A DNA stretch of 64,000 nt from Herbaspirillum hiltneri N3. GTDB lineage: Bacteria; Pseudomonadota; Gammaproteobacteria; Burkholderiales; Burkholderiaceae_D. The stretch is taken from contig NZ_CP011409.1 in assembly GCF_001267925.1 (NCBI RefSeq), positions 4,340,001 to 4,404,000 of the forward strand, in the 5' to 3' direction. This document shows positions 18,872 through 27,355 of this stretch, one piece after another. The notes beneath the pieces are model-generated. The model saw nothing but the letters and a program-made list of their open reading frames with translations, did no database searches and had not been told where the DNA came from. The translations under genes and the position numbers were made by a program. Position 1 is the stretch's first letter. The number at the start of each line of letters is the position of its first letter.

Positions 18872-20434
18872 TTATTTTGCCGGGAACGGTTCGGTGAGGA
18901 TGCCGGTCAGGCTTTGCACGCCGTCGATGTAGTTGCCAAGACGCATGTTTTCGTTGGCGCTGTGCTGGTTGTTGTCGGCGTTCACCAGCGGCACGATCAC
19001 GAACGGAATCTTCAGCGCGCCCACCATGGCGCCGGTCGGTACGGTGCCGCCCATCATACGGATCTGCACCGGCTCCTTGCCGTAAGTCTTGACGAAGGCG
19101 CTGCGCAGCCATTTGCCGATCGGCGACGCGAGGTCGGTGCGCACCGCCATGCTGGAGGCCGATACGCGGGCGTAGTCGAGCGCCGCCAGTTTCGGATAAC
19201 GCGCGCGCTCTTCGTCGGTGGGCTTGCCGTTGACAAGGTGGAAGCCCTGCTTCTCGATGTGCGCCTTGAGCAAACCGAGCAGCACTTGCGGATCGGTCTC
19301 GGGCACGGTGCGCAGGTCGAGCTCGGCGATGGCTTCGCCCGGCACGATGGTGCGCGCTTTGGGGCCGACGTCTGCGGCCTGCATGCCGCGCACGTTCAGC
19401 GACGGATATTGCATCGCTTCCTGATAGTTCTGGCCGACCTTCTCGGCCTGAGCGATGCCGAGGCGCTTGCGCAGCGCGGCTTCATCGTCGGGCACCGCGC
19501 GCATGACGCGGCGCGATTCGTCGTCGAGCTTCACTGCGTCGTAGTAACCGGCGACCGTCACGCGGCCGTCGTCATCCTTCATCGACGCCAGCAGGCGCGC
19601 CATGGTCTGCGCCGGATTGGCGGCGTAGTTGCCGTAGTGGCCGCTGTGGCTGTCCTGACGCGGGCCGAACACTTTCAGCGTAGCCTGGGCCACGCCGCGA
19701 TTGCCGAACACCAGAGTCGGCAGATTGCTGGCGTGCATCGGGCCGTCCAGCACGACCAGCAGATCGGCCTTGAGCAGCGCCTGGTTCTGGTCGATCACCT
19801 TGCCCAGCGACGGCGAGCCTTTTTCTTCTTCCGCGTCGAGGATGATCTTGACGTTGACCGACGGCGTCGCGCCGCTGGCTTTCAAGGCGTCGAACGCGGC
19901 CAGCATCATCATGATCGGCGCCTTGTCATCCGCTGCTGCACGGCCGAACAAGCGCCATTCGGGATTCGGATTGGCGCCATAGAGCTGCTCGATCGGCAGC
20001 GCTTCCCATTGGCCGGCGGCGTTGCGCTGCTTGAGCGTCGGCTTCCACGGGCTTTCCTGCTGCCATTCGGACGGCGTCACTGCTTGTCCGTCGAGATGGG
20101 CATAGAACAATACGGTGGTGGCGCCGGCCTTGTTGCCCGGCAGTTCGGCGAACAGCATCGGCTTGCCATCGTTGGCCAGTTGGCGCGTGCGGAAACCGCG
20201 GCGCTGGAAGGCCTGCTCGAACCAGGCGGTATTGCGCTGGATGTCGGCGGCGACGATGGAGTCGTTGGGGATGGCGAGCACTTCGGTCCATTCCCGGAAA
20301 GTGCCTTTGGCGGCCGCGGACGTTTGCGCGACGCTGACTTCAGCGGCCTGCAGCGATGCGGAGCACAGCATCACGGCGGCGGCACAGGCTGCAGTCAGCG
20401 AGAAGGACAGCGAGCGGCGGGAGAGATTCTTCAT
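18872..20434 (-). CDS. Secreted M20 family metallopeptidase
   Basis: Start chosen at MKNLSRRSLSFSLT, which gives a signal peptide cleaved near LQA-AEV; a longer frame lacks this. The 520-residue enzyme has M20 zinc-site motifs: the HxD of FYAHLDGQ, the catalytic Asp two residues on, and the Glu pair in ILDAEEEKGS. The insertion dimerisation domain follows. M20 dipeptidases hydrolyse short peptides or acylated amino acids; here in the periplasm or outside. It stands alone. Confidence 0.85.
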   Translation of the reverse strand: MKNLSRRSLSFSLTAACAAAVMLCSASLQAAEVSVAQTSAAAKGTFREWTEVLAIPNDSIVAADIQRNTAWFEQAFQRRGFRTRQLANDGKPMLFAELPGNKAGATTVLFYAHLDGQAVTPSEWQQESPWKPTLKQRNAAGQWEALPIEQLYGANPNPEWRLFGRAAADDKAPIMMMLAAFDALKASGATPSVNVKIILDAEEEKGSPSLGKVIDQNQALLKADLLVVLDGPMHASNLPTLVFGNRGVAQATLKVFGPRQDSHSGHYGNYAANPAQTMARLLASMKDDDGRVTVAGYYDAVKLDDESRRVMRAVPDDEAALRKRLGIAQAEKVGQNYQEAMQYPSLNVRGMQAADVGPKARTIVPGEAIAELDLRTVPETDPQVLLGLLKAHIEKQGFHLVNGKPTDEERARYPKLAALDYARVSASSMAVRTDLASPIGKWLRSAFVKTYGKEPVQIRMMGGTVPTGAMVGALKIPFVIVPLVNADNNQHSANENMRLGNYIDGVQSLTGILTEPFPAK

Positions 20435-20546
20435 GTGATTTCCTGTTGGCAATGGATGCCACATGATACAGAAATCACTGCTCCCGCCGCCTTGAAAATA
20501 ATTCACGGATGCGCGCCGGTGCACGCGCATGGTCCAGGCAATATCT

Positions 20547-20759
20547 TCAAGCCGAGGTATCGATGATGCTGCCGATCGCCTTGAAACCGTCCGACACTTC
20601 GTCGGCCACGGTGTGGGCCGCGGACTTGACGGCATCGACAGCGGTGTCGACGGTGTCGCTGATTTCATTACCGACTTTGGCGGCGGCGTTTTTGACGGGC
20701 GCGACCACGTTGTCGTAGATCGCGTTGCTGTAGGACGAGGTGACGGATGAAATGCTCAT
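20547..20759 (-). CDS. Small amphipathic-helix protein
   Basis: A 70-residue protein starting MSISSVTSSYS, preceded on the minus strand by the ribosome site CAGGGAGCCAGCC. After a Ser-rich start the rest is a regular Ala/Val/Asp helix (VAPVKNAAAKVGNEISDTVD, then AVDAVKSAAHTVADEVSDGF), like LEA or apolipoprotein-type repeats. No membrane segment. Function unknown; possibly a stress or granule-surface protein, which is speculation. Confidence 0.65.
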   Translation of the reverse strand: MSISSVTSSYSNAIYDNVVAPVKNAAAKVGNEISDTVDTAVDAVKSAAHTVADEVSDGFKAIGSIIDTSA

Positions 20760-20884
20760 GGCTGGCTCCCTGCAGGTTGTAGGTAATTCTCCTGCTCTCA
20801 GCATAGCCATTCGCCGCGCGGACCGAAACCCGCGCAGGCGTCATTCCAGGTAAAACGATTTAAAGATTTGTAAACCCGGCGCCA

Positions 20885-22159
20885 TCAGGGCGTATTGATG
20901 AAGCGTTCGATCATGCCGGCCGCCTTGTCGATATTGAGCACGCCTTCCAGATGGCCGCCCGGTCCCTGCAGCAGATACAGCGTGCCGCGGCCACCCAGTT
21001 TCTTGAACCGTTGCAATGCCTCCGACGACAGCTTGAGCGGGAACACCAGGTCGGTCGAACTCGGGATGAACAGGATCTTGGCCTTGATGCCTTTGACCTC
21101 GTCGTCGCTGAGGTGGTACAGCTGGTTGGCTTTGGACATGTAGATGATGCTGTTGCCATCGGCCACCTTGGCGCGTGCGCGGGCGCCGGCTTCCAGCGCC
21201 GCCTCGATCTTGAACTGGTTGCCCATGGCTGCGCCGGGCGGCTTGGCAGGATCCGCAGGTGCATAGCCGAAGGCGGCTTGCGCCCAGTCCCAGTGGCGCG
21301 TCTGCACGGTCACGACCTTGAGCGCGGCGGCCACCCCGTCATCCGGCTCGCCGCTGCCGTAGTAATCGCCCTGCCGCCATTTCGGATCGAGCCGGACCGG
21401 CAGCGACCAGACGTCGAGCAGGCTGATCACGTAAGGACTGATGTCGAATCCGGGACCGATGACGTGCACCACGCGCTTGACGAAATCGGGATACAGCGCG
21501 GCCCACTCCATCGCCTGGATCGAACCGCCCGATGCGCCTACCGCCGCCACCAGCTGGCGCACGCCGAGCTTGTCGAGCAATTGCTTGTGCACGCGCACCG
21601 AATCGCGCATCGCCACCACCGGGAAGCTCATGCCGTAAGGCTTGCCGGTGGCGGCGTTGATCGAGGCCGGACCGGTGGTGGTCACCATCGGATCCTTGGT
21701 ATTGATGTTGACCAGCGTATCGGCGCTGATGACGAAATACTTGTCGGTGTCGATCGCCTTGCCCGGGCCGATGATGCTGTCCCAGTAACCGGGTGCGGCG
21801 TCGCTGTCCTTGTATTTTCCGGCGGCGTGCGAGGTGCCGGAATAGAAGTGCGCGACGAAAATGGCGTTGTCGCCGACGTCGTTGAGCTTGCCGTAGGTCT
21901 CATAGCCGACGCGTACGTTGCGGATTTCCTGGCCGCCGACGGTGGTATAGGACGGCAGCGTGAAAACCTGCTTGGTCACCAGCGGCAATGGCGCCGTGCT
22001 GTGCTGCGCCGCTTGCATTTGTGGCTGCGACTGTAGCTGCGCCTGCGGCTGCAACTGCCGCGCCTGCAATTGCGGCTGCGCGGAGAAGGCGGCGCCGGAC
22101 AAGGCTGACAGCGCACCAAAAAACGTCAATGAGAAAAACACGCGGCGAACAAGGATCAT
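20885..22159 (-). CDS. Exported MetX-like alpha/beta hydrolase
   Basis: A 424-residue protein with a signal peptide (MILVRRVFFSLTFFGALSAL core) followed by a Gln-rich linker at about 27-55 in which short Gln-Leu/Pro-Gln units recur. The remainder is an alpha/beta hydrolase of the homoserine acetyltransferase (MetX) type, with nucleophile Ser in VGASGGSIQAMEW and the late His in GPGGHLEG. True MetX is cytosolic and makes O-acetylhomoserine, so an exported copy is more likely an esterase or acyltransferase with another substrate. Confidence 0.75.
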   Translation of the reverse strand: MILVRRVFFSLTFFGALSALSGAAFSAQPQLQARQLQPQAQLQSQPQMQAAQHSTAPLPLVTKQVFTLPSYTTVGGQEIRNVRVGYETYGKLNDVGDNAIFVAHFYSGTSHAAGKYKDSDAAPGYWDSIIGPGKAIDTDKYFVISADTLVNINTKDPMVTTTGPASINAATGKPYGMSFPVVAMRDSVRVHKQLLDKLGVRQLVAAVGASGGSIQAMEWAALYPDFVKRVVHVIGPGFDISPYVISLLDVWSLPVRLDPKWRQGDYYGSGEPDDGVAAALKVVTVQTRHWDWAQAAFGYAPADPAKPPGAAMGNQFKIEAALEAGARARAKVADGNSIIYMSKANQLYHLSDDEVKGIKAKILFIPSSTDLVFPLKLSSEALQRFKKLGGRGTLYLLQGPGGHLEGVLNIDKAAGMIERFINTP

Positions 22160-22287
22160 GAAGTCGTCTCCGGATCGTTTGATTGTGCAGTGCCCTGCAT
22201 GCGGAGCAGCCACTTTACGACAAGCCTCGGCGCGTCACAACCACCCTGTGTAAAAATACGGGCTTGCATTCATTACGGAGACTTCCC

Positions 22288-23142
22288 TTGCCTACTGCCA
22301 AACTGCCCGACGTCGCCGGTCTCTTGCAACTGCACAACGCCCACGGCGACAGCGCCGTCATCAGCCTGTACGGCGCCCAATTGCTGTCGTGGCAAACCGC
22401 CGACGGCCGCGAACACCTGTATTGCACACCGGAGCCTTCGCTCAAGCCTGGCGCCTCCATCCGCGGCGGCGTGCCGGTGTGCTTTCCGCAATTTTCCGGA
22501 CGCGGCGCCCTGCCCAAGCACGGCCTGGTGCGCAACCTGGTCTGGCAGATCGACGGCGACGTATTGAGCGGCGCCGGCCAGGACGTCGCGTATGCGCGCC
22601 TGTCGTTGTCGGACTCGGACGCCACGCGCGCGCTGTGGCCGCACAGCTTCGCCTTGCAGCTGCAGGTCGAGCTCGGCGCCGGCTGGGTCAGCGTCGCGCT
22701 CAACGTCACCAACACCGGCGACAGCGCGTTCGATTTCACCACTGCGCTGCACACCTACCTGGCCACGCCTGACGTGCGCAACGCCGGCGTCGCACAACTC
22801 GGCAAGGTGCGCTTCACCGACACCACCGTCGGCAACGACGAGGCGATCCACGACGGCAGCGTGCTGCGTATCGCCGATGAAACCGACAACATCTATTGGG
22901 AGCCGCCGGCCGCTCTGGTTCTGCAGCAAGACGGCAAGCAGTTCCTGCAAATCGAGCAGCAAGGTTTCGCCGACAGCGTGATCTGGAATCCGGGCCCGAT
23001 CAAGGCCGCGCAACTCGGCGACATGCCGGCGCAGGACTGGACCCGCATGCTGTGCATCGAGGCGGCGCAGATCGGACATCCGGTGCGCTTGTCGCCGCAA
23101 GCGACCTGGCGCGGTTTGCAGCGTCTTGGACGGGCGGTCTGA
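22288..23142 (+). CDS. D-hexose-6-phosphate mutarotase
   Basis: Start taken as TTG at 22288, 8 bases after an ACGGAG ribosome site; the reading frame is open further upstream but without conserved sequence. The 284-residue product is an aldose-1-epimerase fold enzyme of the YeaD type, equilibrating glucose-6-phosphate anomers. Motifs are SLYGAQLLSW, RGGVPVCFPQF and the catalytic His in LHTYLATPD, with Glu in the C-terminal part (LCIEAAQI). Confidence 0.86.
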   Translation: MPTAKLPDVAGLLQLHNAHGDSAVISLYGAQLLSWQTADGREHLYCTPEPSLKPGASIRGGVPVCFPQFSGRGALPKHGLVRNLVWQIDGDVLSGAGQDVAYARLSLSDSDATRALWPHSFALQLQVELGAGWVSVALNVTNTGDSAFDFTTALHTYLATPDVRNAGVAQLGKVRFTDTTVGNDEAIHDGSVLRIADETDNIYWEPPAALVLQQDGKQFLQIEQQGFADSVIWNPGPIKAAQLGDMPAQDWTRMLCIEAAQIGHPVRLSPQATWRGLQRLGRAV

Positions 23143-23153
23143 ACTTCATTGCT

Positions 23154-24287
23154 TCATTGTTTTTCAAGCAGCACTTTTTCCACCGACCATTTGCTCTGTT
23201 CCAGGTGATAGATCGTGTAAGCCGGGTTGATCACCGCACCGTTCGCATCGAAGGAAACGATGCCGGTCAAGCCGGGGTAGCGGATCTCGTGCAAGGCGGT
23301 GGTGACGGCTTTCGGGTCGACCGAGCCGGCCTTCTGGATGGCGGCGACGAGGACGTTCGCGGCATCGTAGGCGAACAGGGCATAGTGCGTGATCTCGCCC
23401 TTGAAGCGGACGCGCATCTTGTCGTTGAACTCGCGCCAGCCCGGCAGGCGATCGCGCGGCACGCCGGTTTCCAGCGCCCACACGTTGCCCTGCACTCCTT
23501 CCGCGAGCTGCACGAACAGGCCGGTCGCAGTGCCTCCGGTGGCTACCAGCCTGACGTTCATGTCCCGTCGCATCATGCTGCGCGCAAGCAAGGCGCTTTG
23601 CGTCACGACGCCGCCGAACACGATGACATCGGCGTTGATCTTCTGCGCGTTGTTCAGCGCAGGATTGAAATCCGAGGTCTTGCTGCTGATGGCCTCGCGG
23701 CTGACGATGAGGCCGCCGGCGCGCCGCACCCCGGAAACAAAGGAATCGGCGAAGTCGGTGCCATACGCAGTCCCGTCCTCAATCACGGCTATGCGCGCAG
23801 CCTGCAAATTGCGGACGACGAATTCCGCCAGGCGCACGGCGCCGACGCCGTCGTGTCCCTGCACCTGGAAGATGGTGCGCAAACCCTCTCGAGGGAATCG
23901 GCTACTGGTGGTCGCGATCGGAATCTGCGGAATGCCGGCGGCGCTGTAGAGCCCTGCCACGGCAATGCTGGGGCCGCTGTTCCAGTGACCGATCACGCCG
24001 ACCACTTTGGAGCGGATGAAATATTGCGCAATGGGCGTAGCGAACAGGGCGTCGCCCTTGTCGTCTTCCACCAGCAGGCGGAACACCAGCTGCTTGCCGC
24101 CGATGCGGATGGCGCGACGGTTGGCCTCATCGAAGGCCAGCCGGACCGCGGCGATGCCGCTCTCCGTGCGCGGTGAGGTCAGCGGTGCGGCGACGCCGAC
24201 CAGCACCAGCTGCTCGGTCGCGTCGACGGATTGGGCGTGCGCCGCAACGGACAGGAAGAGCGCCGGCAACAAGATGCACAGTTTCAT
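23154..24287 (-). CDS. ABC transporter substrate-binding protein, LivK type
   Basis: A 377-residue periplasmic protein with a signal peptide cleaved near AHAQS. Two-lobed type I binding protein of the branched-chain amino acid/amide family: VLVGVAAPLTSPRTESG early, VVGVIGHWNSGPSIAVAGLY in the ligand-contact region and GIVSFDANGAVINPAYTIY near the end. No permease or ATPase genes are adjacent, so it is an orphan receptor. Confidence 0.85.
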   Translation of the reverse strand: MKLCILLPALFLSVAAHAQSVDATEQLVLVGVAAPLTSPRTESGIAAVRLAFDEANRRAIRIGGKQLVFRLLVEDDKGDALFATPIAQYFIRSKVVGVIGHWNSGPSIAVAGLYSAAGIPQIPIATTSSRFPREGLRTIFQVQGHDGVGAVRLAEFVVRNLQAARIAVIEDGTAYGTDFADSFVSGVRRAGGLIVSREAISSKTSDFNPALNNAQKINADVIVFGGVVTQSALLARSMMRRDMNVRLVATGGTATGLFVQLAEGVQGNVWALETGVPRDRLPGWREFNDKMRVRFKGEITHYALFAYDAANVLVAAIQKAGSVDPKAVTTALHEIRYPGLTGIVSFDANGAVINPAYTIYHLEQSKWSVEKVLLEKQ

Positions 24288-24455
24288 CGAATCTCCCGCT
24301 TCCGCGCCTTGACGGCTGCGGCGTGATTGGTAGTGGGTGGTCGATTCATTGTGCGCGCGCCAGTAAATTGTCTTTTCGACAAGAAGCGCGGCATTGCTCC
24401 TCCTGTTCCGCAGCTAGGGCGTGGCGCACGAGCCACAGCTGCGCGGTCGTATCTT

Positions 24456-25451
24456 CTACTGCCGGTCCATCTCAAGCAACAAAGCGCCCTGCGCCGCGCC
24501 GGCTTCCAGCAAGCGGTGCGCCTCGGCGGCGTGCGCGAGCGGCAGACGCCCGGCAACGTCGATGACCAGCCCTGCTTGCAGCCGCGTCATGGCGGCTGCG
24601 GTGGCGAGACGATATTGCGCCAGGTCCTTGCTGAAGGACAGGATGCTCGGACGCTCCATCAACACGCCGCGCAACTGCGCAGCCGCCAGCGCTTCGGCCG
24701 GCGCACCTTCGCCTGAAATCGAACCGATCGTGACGGCCATGCCGCCGCTGCGCGATGCCTCGATGCTGCGCAGGAAGTGTGCGCCGCCTATGCCGTCCAC
24801 CACGATGTCGGCGCCGAGACCGCCGGTATGTTCGCGCACTGCGGCGACAAAATCCTGTTCACGATAATTGATCGCATGGTCCAGTCCGCGCGACTGCGCC
24901 AGCGCCGCCTTCTCGTCGCTGCTGACGGTGCCGATCACGCGCGCGCCCATCGCCTTGGCCCATTGTGTGAGCACCAGCCCGAGTCCGCCGGCGGCGGCGT
25001 GCACCAGGACAGTCTGGCCCGGCTGCAGGCGGCCGTAGTGATTCAGCAGCAGGTAAGCGGTCATGCTGCGCAACAGGCCGGCGCCGCCTTGCTCGAACGA
25101 GACATTGTCGGGCAAGGCAATGGCGCGTTCGGCGGCGATGTCGACCAGCCTGGCATACCCGCCGCTGCTCGCCGACCACGCCACACGCTGCCCCACGCGT
25201 GCGCCGTCCACGCCGGCGCCGACTGCCGTGATCACGCCGCTGCCTTCCACGCCGAGCACCGCCGGCAAGGGCAAGGGATAGCGGCCGACGCGCTGGTACA
25301 CGTCGACATAATTGACGCCCGCGATGTGCTGGCGCACCCGTACCGCACCCGGCGCCAATGGTGGCAAGGTGCGTGTGACGAGCTCGAAGTTGGCGGTGTC
25401 GCCGTAGGCGGACAACTCGATAAGCTGGGGCTGGGAAGTGGTTGCGGTCAT
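24456..25451 (-). CDS. NADPH:quinone oxidoreductase, zinc-less MDR family
   Basis: A 331-residue medium-chain reductase. The GroES-like half has GVNYVDVYQRVGRYPLPLP, and the Rossmann half shows the nucleotide motif HAAAGGLGLVLTQWAKAMGA. Catalytic and structural zinc ligands of alcohol dehydrogenases are absent, as in QorA. It reduces quinones with NADPH, going by family. The truncated LysR gene diverges 90 bases upstream and was probably its regulator, so this gene may now be unregulated. Confidence 0.87.
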   Translation of the reverse strand: MTATTSQPQLIELSAYGDTANFELVTRTLPPLAPGAVRVRQHIAGVNYVDVYQRVGRYPLPLPAVLGVEGSGVITAVGAGVDGARVGQRVAWSASSGGYARLVDIAAERAIALPDNVSFEQGGAGLLRSMTAYLLLNHYGRLQPGQTVLVHAAAGGLGLVLTQWAKAMGARVIGTVSSDEKAALAQSRGLDHAINYREQDFVAAVREHTGGLGADIVVDGIGGAHFLRSIEASRSGGMAVTIGSISGEGAPAEALAAAQLRGVLMERPSILSFSKDLAQYRLATAAAMTRLQAGLVIDVAGRLPLAHAAEAHRLLEAGAAQGALLLEMDRQ

Positions 25452-25541
25452 GTCTGTGCTCCGGTAACAAATGAGGAAAGTGGACGCTCAGAATAACTTC
25501 GTGCAAAATCAAACGGAATTCTCTATTTAGGCGCAAGTCCT

Positions 25542-25820
25542 GTGCAAAAATCATCCAAACCCGCGATTTCTCTGGAACAGCTCTCTTGGGACGACGTGCG
25601 CTACTTCCTCAGTCTTGCGCGCGGCGGCAGCCTGTCGGCGGCGGCGCGCGAGCTTGCGGTGGAACACTCGACCGTGTCGCGTCGCATCGGCGCGCTGGAA
25701 GGCACGATCCGCTTGCGCCTGTTCGATCGCCTGCCGCGCGGCCGTCTGCATCGACTGGCACAAGCCTGCAGAACGGGGGCGGGCCGTCCGGGCTCGACAC
25801 CAGCGCAGTGCCACCGCTGA
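25542..25820 (+). pseudogene. LysR regulator fragment, cut at the island border
   Basis: A GTG start gives an N-terminal LysR helix-turn-helix domain (SWDDVRYFLSLARGGSLSAA core, then STVSRRIGALE and RLRLFDRLPRG). LysR homology stops at about 25741, roughly 67 residues in; the next 25 codons are unrelated, and the effector domain of about 220 residues is missing. No remainder of it is seen at the right end of the island. The gene has been truncated and its 3' part deleted. Confidence 0.8.
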
Positions 25821-25923
25821 CCCTAAGGGCAGCGTTGGTGAATGCTGAGAAGTACAGCGGGAACTGCTTCGTCTTGCAGAATTGGAGGAAGTGCTGCCGC
25901 TGTGTGTCCTGTGCGTCGCTCAT
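25740..25923 (-). pseudogene. 5' fragment of an unknown gene abutting the cut LysR
   Basis: Read on the minus strand from ATG at 25923, about 60 codons show strong G/C third positions and good coding character (MSDAQDTQRQHFLQFCKTKQ at the start). The frame runs on into the antisense of the LysR fragment after about 25745, so the original 3' part is gone. I do not recognise the protein. The tail-to-tail junction of two broken genes marks a deletion or recombination point at the left island border. Confidence 0.45.
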
Positions 25924-26694
25924 GGTAAAGACCCATCCATTTTAATTGGTCGAATTTCGAGGGGTACTTTGCAGCAGATCAATACGGGCGAGCCAACCGT
26001 TGGACTTGAACTGATCCGCAGCGGTGGAAATGAATTCTGCTCTGATTCCGCGCGTCAATTGTCACCAAAATTCACATTGGCAAAAATACAGCGAAGCGTA
26101 ACAGAAAATCACGCCAGTTGTGTATTTCGTTCAAAGGATATGCGGGTACTGTACTACGGGTTGCGTGAAAGCTCGCGGACGTTCACGGGTGATAAGAATG
26201 CCTATCTGCAAAGGGGAAAGCGGCGTGCGATGCAGCTCACCTTGGGCCGTCGAGCTGCCCCCGCATGGCTCCGCTGCGTAATGGATTTCTGCGGTGCTGA
26301 TTTGGAAGACGGCGTGGAGGGAATTTGTTTTGACAGGGTATTGCCGAGACGCTTATGGAAGGATTAAGGTCCCGAGGACTGATATCTACTGGGAACTTGC
26401 CGACATAGAGACAAAGATCGCCACGTTTTGCGTAGTACTGATCCAAAGTCAGCTTTGCCGTATCGTCGTATGGTTTCCAGTCTTTTTTGCATGCGGTGAT
26501 CCCACCATTGCTGATGCAGTGCTGAACCGAGTTGTTCATCAGGCATACAAGATCCAACTGAAAGGTGAGTCGATGCGAAAAACTCGAGGTAAAAATTCAC
26601 TCGCGGAAGAGTAACGGCGCCCATACTGCCAAATCTCTGCATCAGGCGTCGTAACACTGTTTGCGATGCCGACGTTAGTTTCTTGCTGGATTAG
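25924..26694. other. Stretch without a confident gene; degenerate reading frames
   Basis: About 770 bases at the left edge of the island. Two modest frames overlap it: a plus-strand frame of 161 codons from 25882 to 26367, with weak coding character, and a minus-strand frame 26237-26557. Neither resembles a known family. The stretch is probably decayed gene remnants near the border. Confidence 0.4.
26237..26557 (-). CDS. Weak hypothetical reading frame
   Basis: Up to 106 codons. The first 70 residues look protein-like, with Cys residues at several positions and the run KPYDDTAKLTLDQYYAKRGD. The last 35 are Arg/Pro-rich and look like read-through of non-coding sequence. It could be the 5' part of a broken gene. 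No family recognised. Confidence 0.25.
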   Translation of the reverse strand: MDLVCLMNNSVQHCISNGGITACKKDWKPYDDTAKLTLDQYYAKRGDLCLYVGKFPVDISPRDLNPSISVSAIPCQNKFPPRRLPNQHRRNPLRSGAMRGQLDGPR

Positions 26695-27312
26695 GTGACC
26701 AACTTGAACCGGTTTAAGTGTCTAGCTCAGACCGGATTCCGTGTCCAAGATTTACTGTCGCCTGCAATTTACAAATCCAATTGCCAAGGACTTCCCGATT
26801 CAACTCGTAAAACGTTTCAAAATATCAAGGAGGGAAAGCTGGTTGGGCTTCCTGAAACAATTGAGGAAACGTTTAAGCGGGCCGATTGGTACTGGGAATT
26901 ACTGTATCTCCGCGACGCCTTGACACATAGTAATGTAGGTATGTGCAGAGCATCATCTGATTCTGGTTTGATCAGCTATTCACATAGTGGAATTTTGCAA
27001 CAAGGAGAAGAATTTCAGGTTGCAGACATTTTCGAGCGAATGGATTTTTTTGACGAAAAAGTAAATAACTTCTTAGAAGAAATATTTCACTATCTTTATT
27101 CGCAGCTTAAGCAAAATCCTGTAATGCAAGTATGTGGAATTTTTGGAGGGAGGATCTACCACCGACAGGTAGCGCCGGAACCAAATTTAGATTTTCACAG
27201 TGGTGTGTGTGGAACCGTTGAATACGAAAATTCTGTCGGGGGGCGAAGATGCCCCTTTGCGGACGAGTGTGGTGCGTTCACGCGCGCACAATCGGACACC
27301 GTGACACCATGA
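26695..27312 (+). CDS. HEPN-like protein (Rx4H motif)
   Basis: A frame of 205 codons from a GTG. A mostly helical region includes WYWELLYLRDALTHSNVGMC, in which Arg-x4-His is the ribonuclease signature of HEPN domains (compare the Cthe_2314-like HEPN group). A second helix-rich part follows (IFERMDFFDEKVNNFLEEIF). The last 45 residues have several Cys. HEPN proteins often act as RNases in toxin-antitoxin or abortive-infection systems. The start is uncertain and the N terminus may be truncated. It lies 43 bases before the acetyltransferase-like gene, so the two may be co-transcribed. Confidence 0.45.
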   Translation: MTNLNRFKCLAQTGFRVQDLLSPAIYKSNCQGLPDSTRKTFQNIKEGKLVGLPETIEETFKRADWYWELLYLRDALTHSNVGMCRASSDSGLISYSHSGILQQGEEFQVADIFERMDFFDEKVNNFLEEIFHYLYSQLKQNPVMQVCGIFGGRIYHRQVAPEPNLDFHSGVCGTVEYENSVGGRRCPFADECGAFTRAQSDTVTP

Positions 27313-27355
27313 CGATAGTGTTATCGCATTAGATCATCAGTATTGGAAAACATAT

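Noticed and set aside
18830-20566. A 578-codon plus-strand reading frame
   Set aside because: It is antisense to the M20 peptidase gene and has the composition of a shadow frame.
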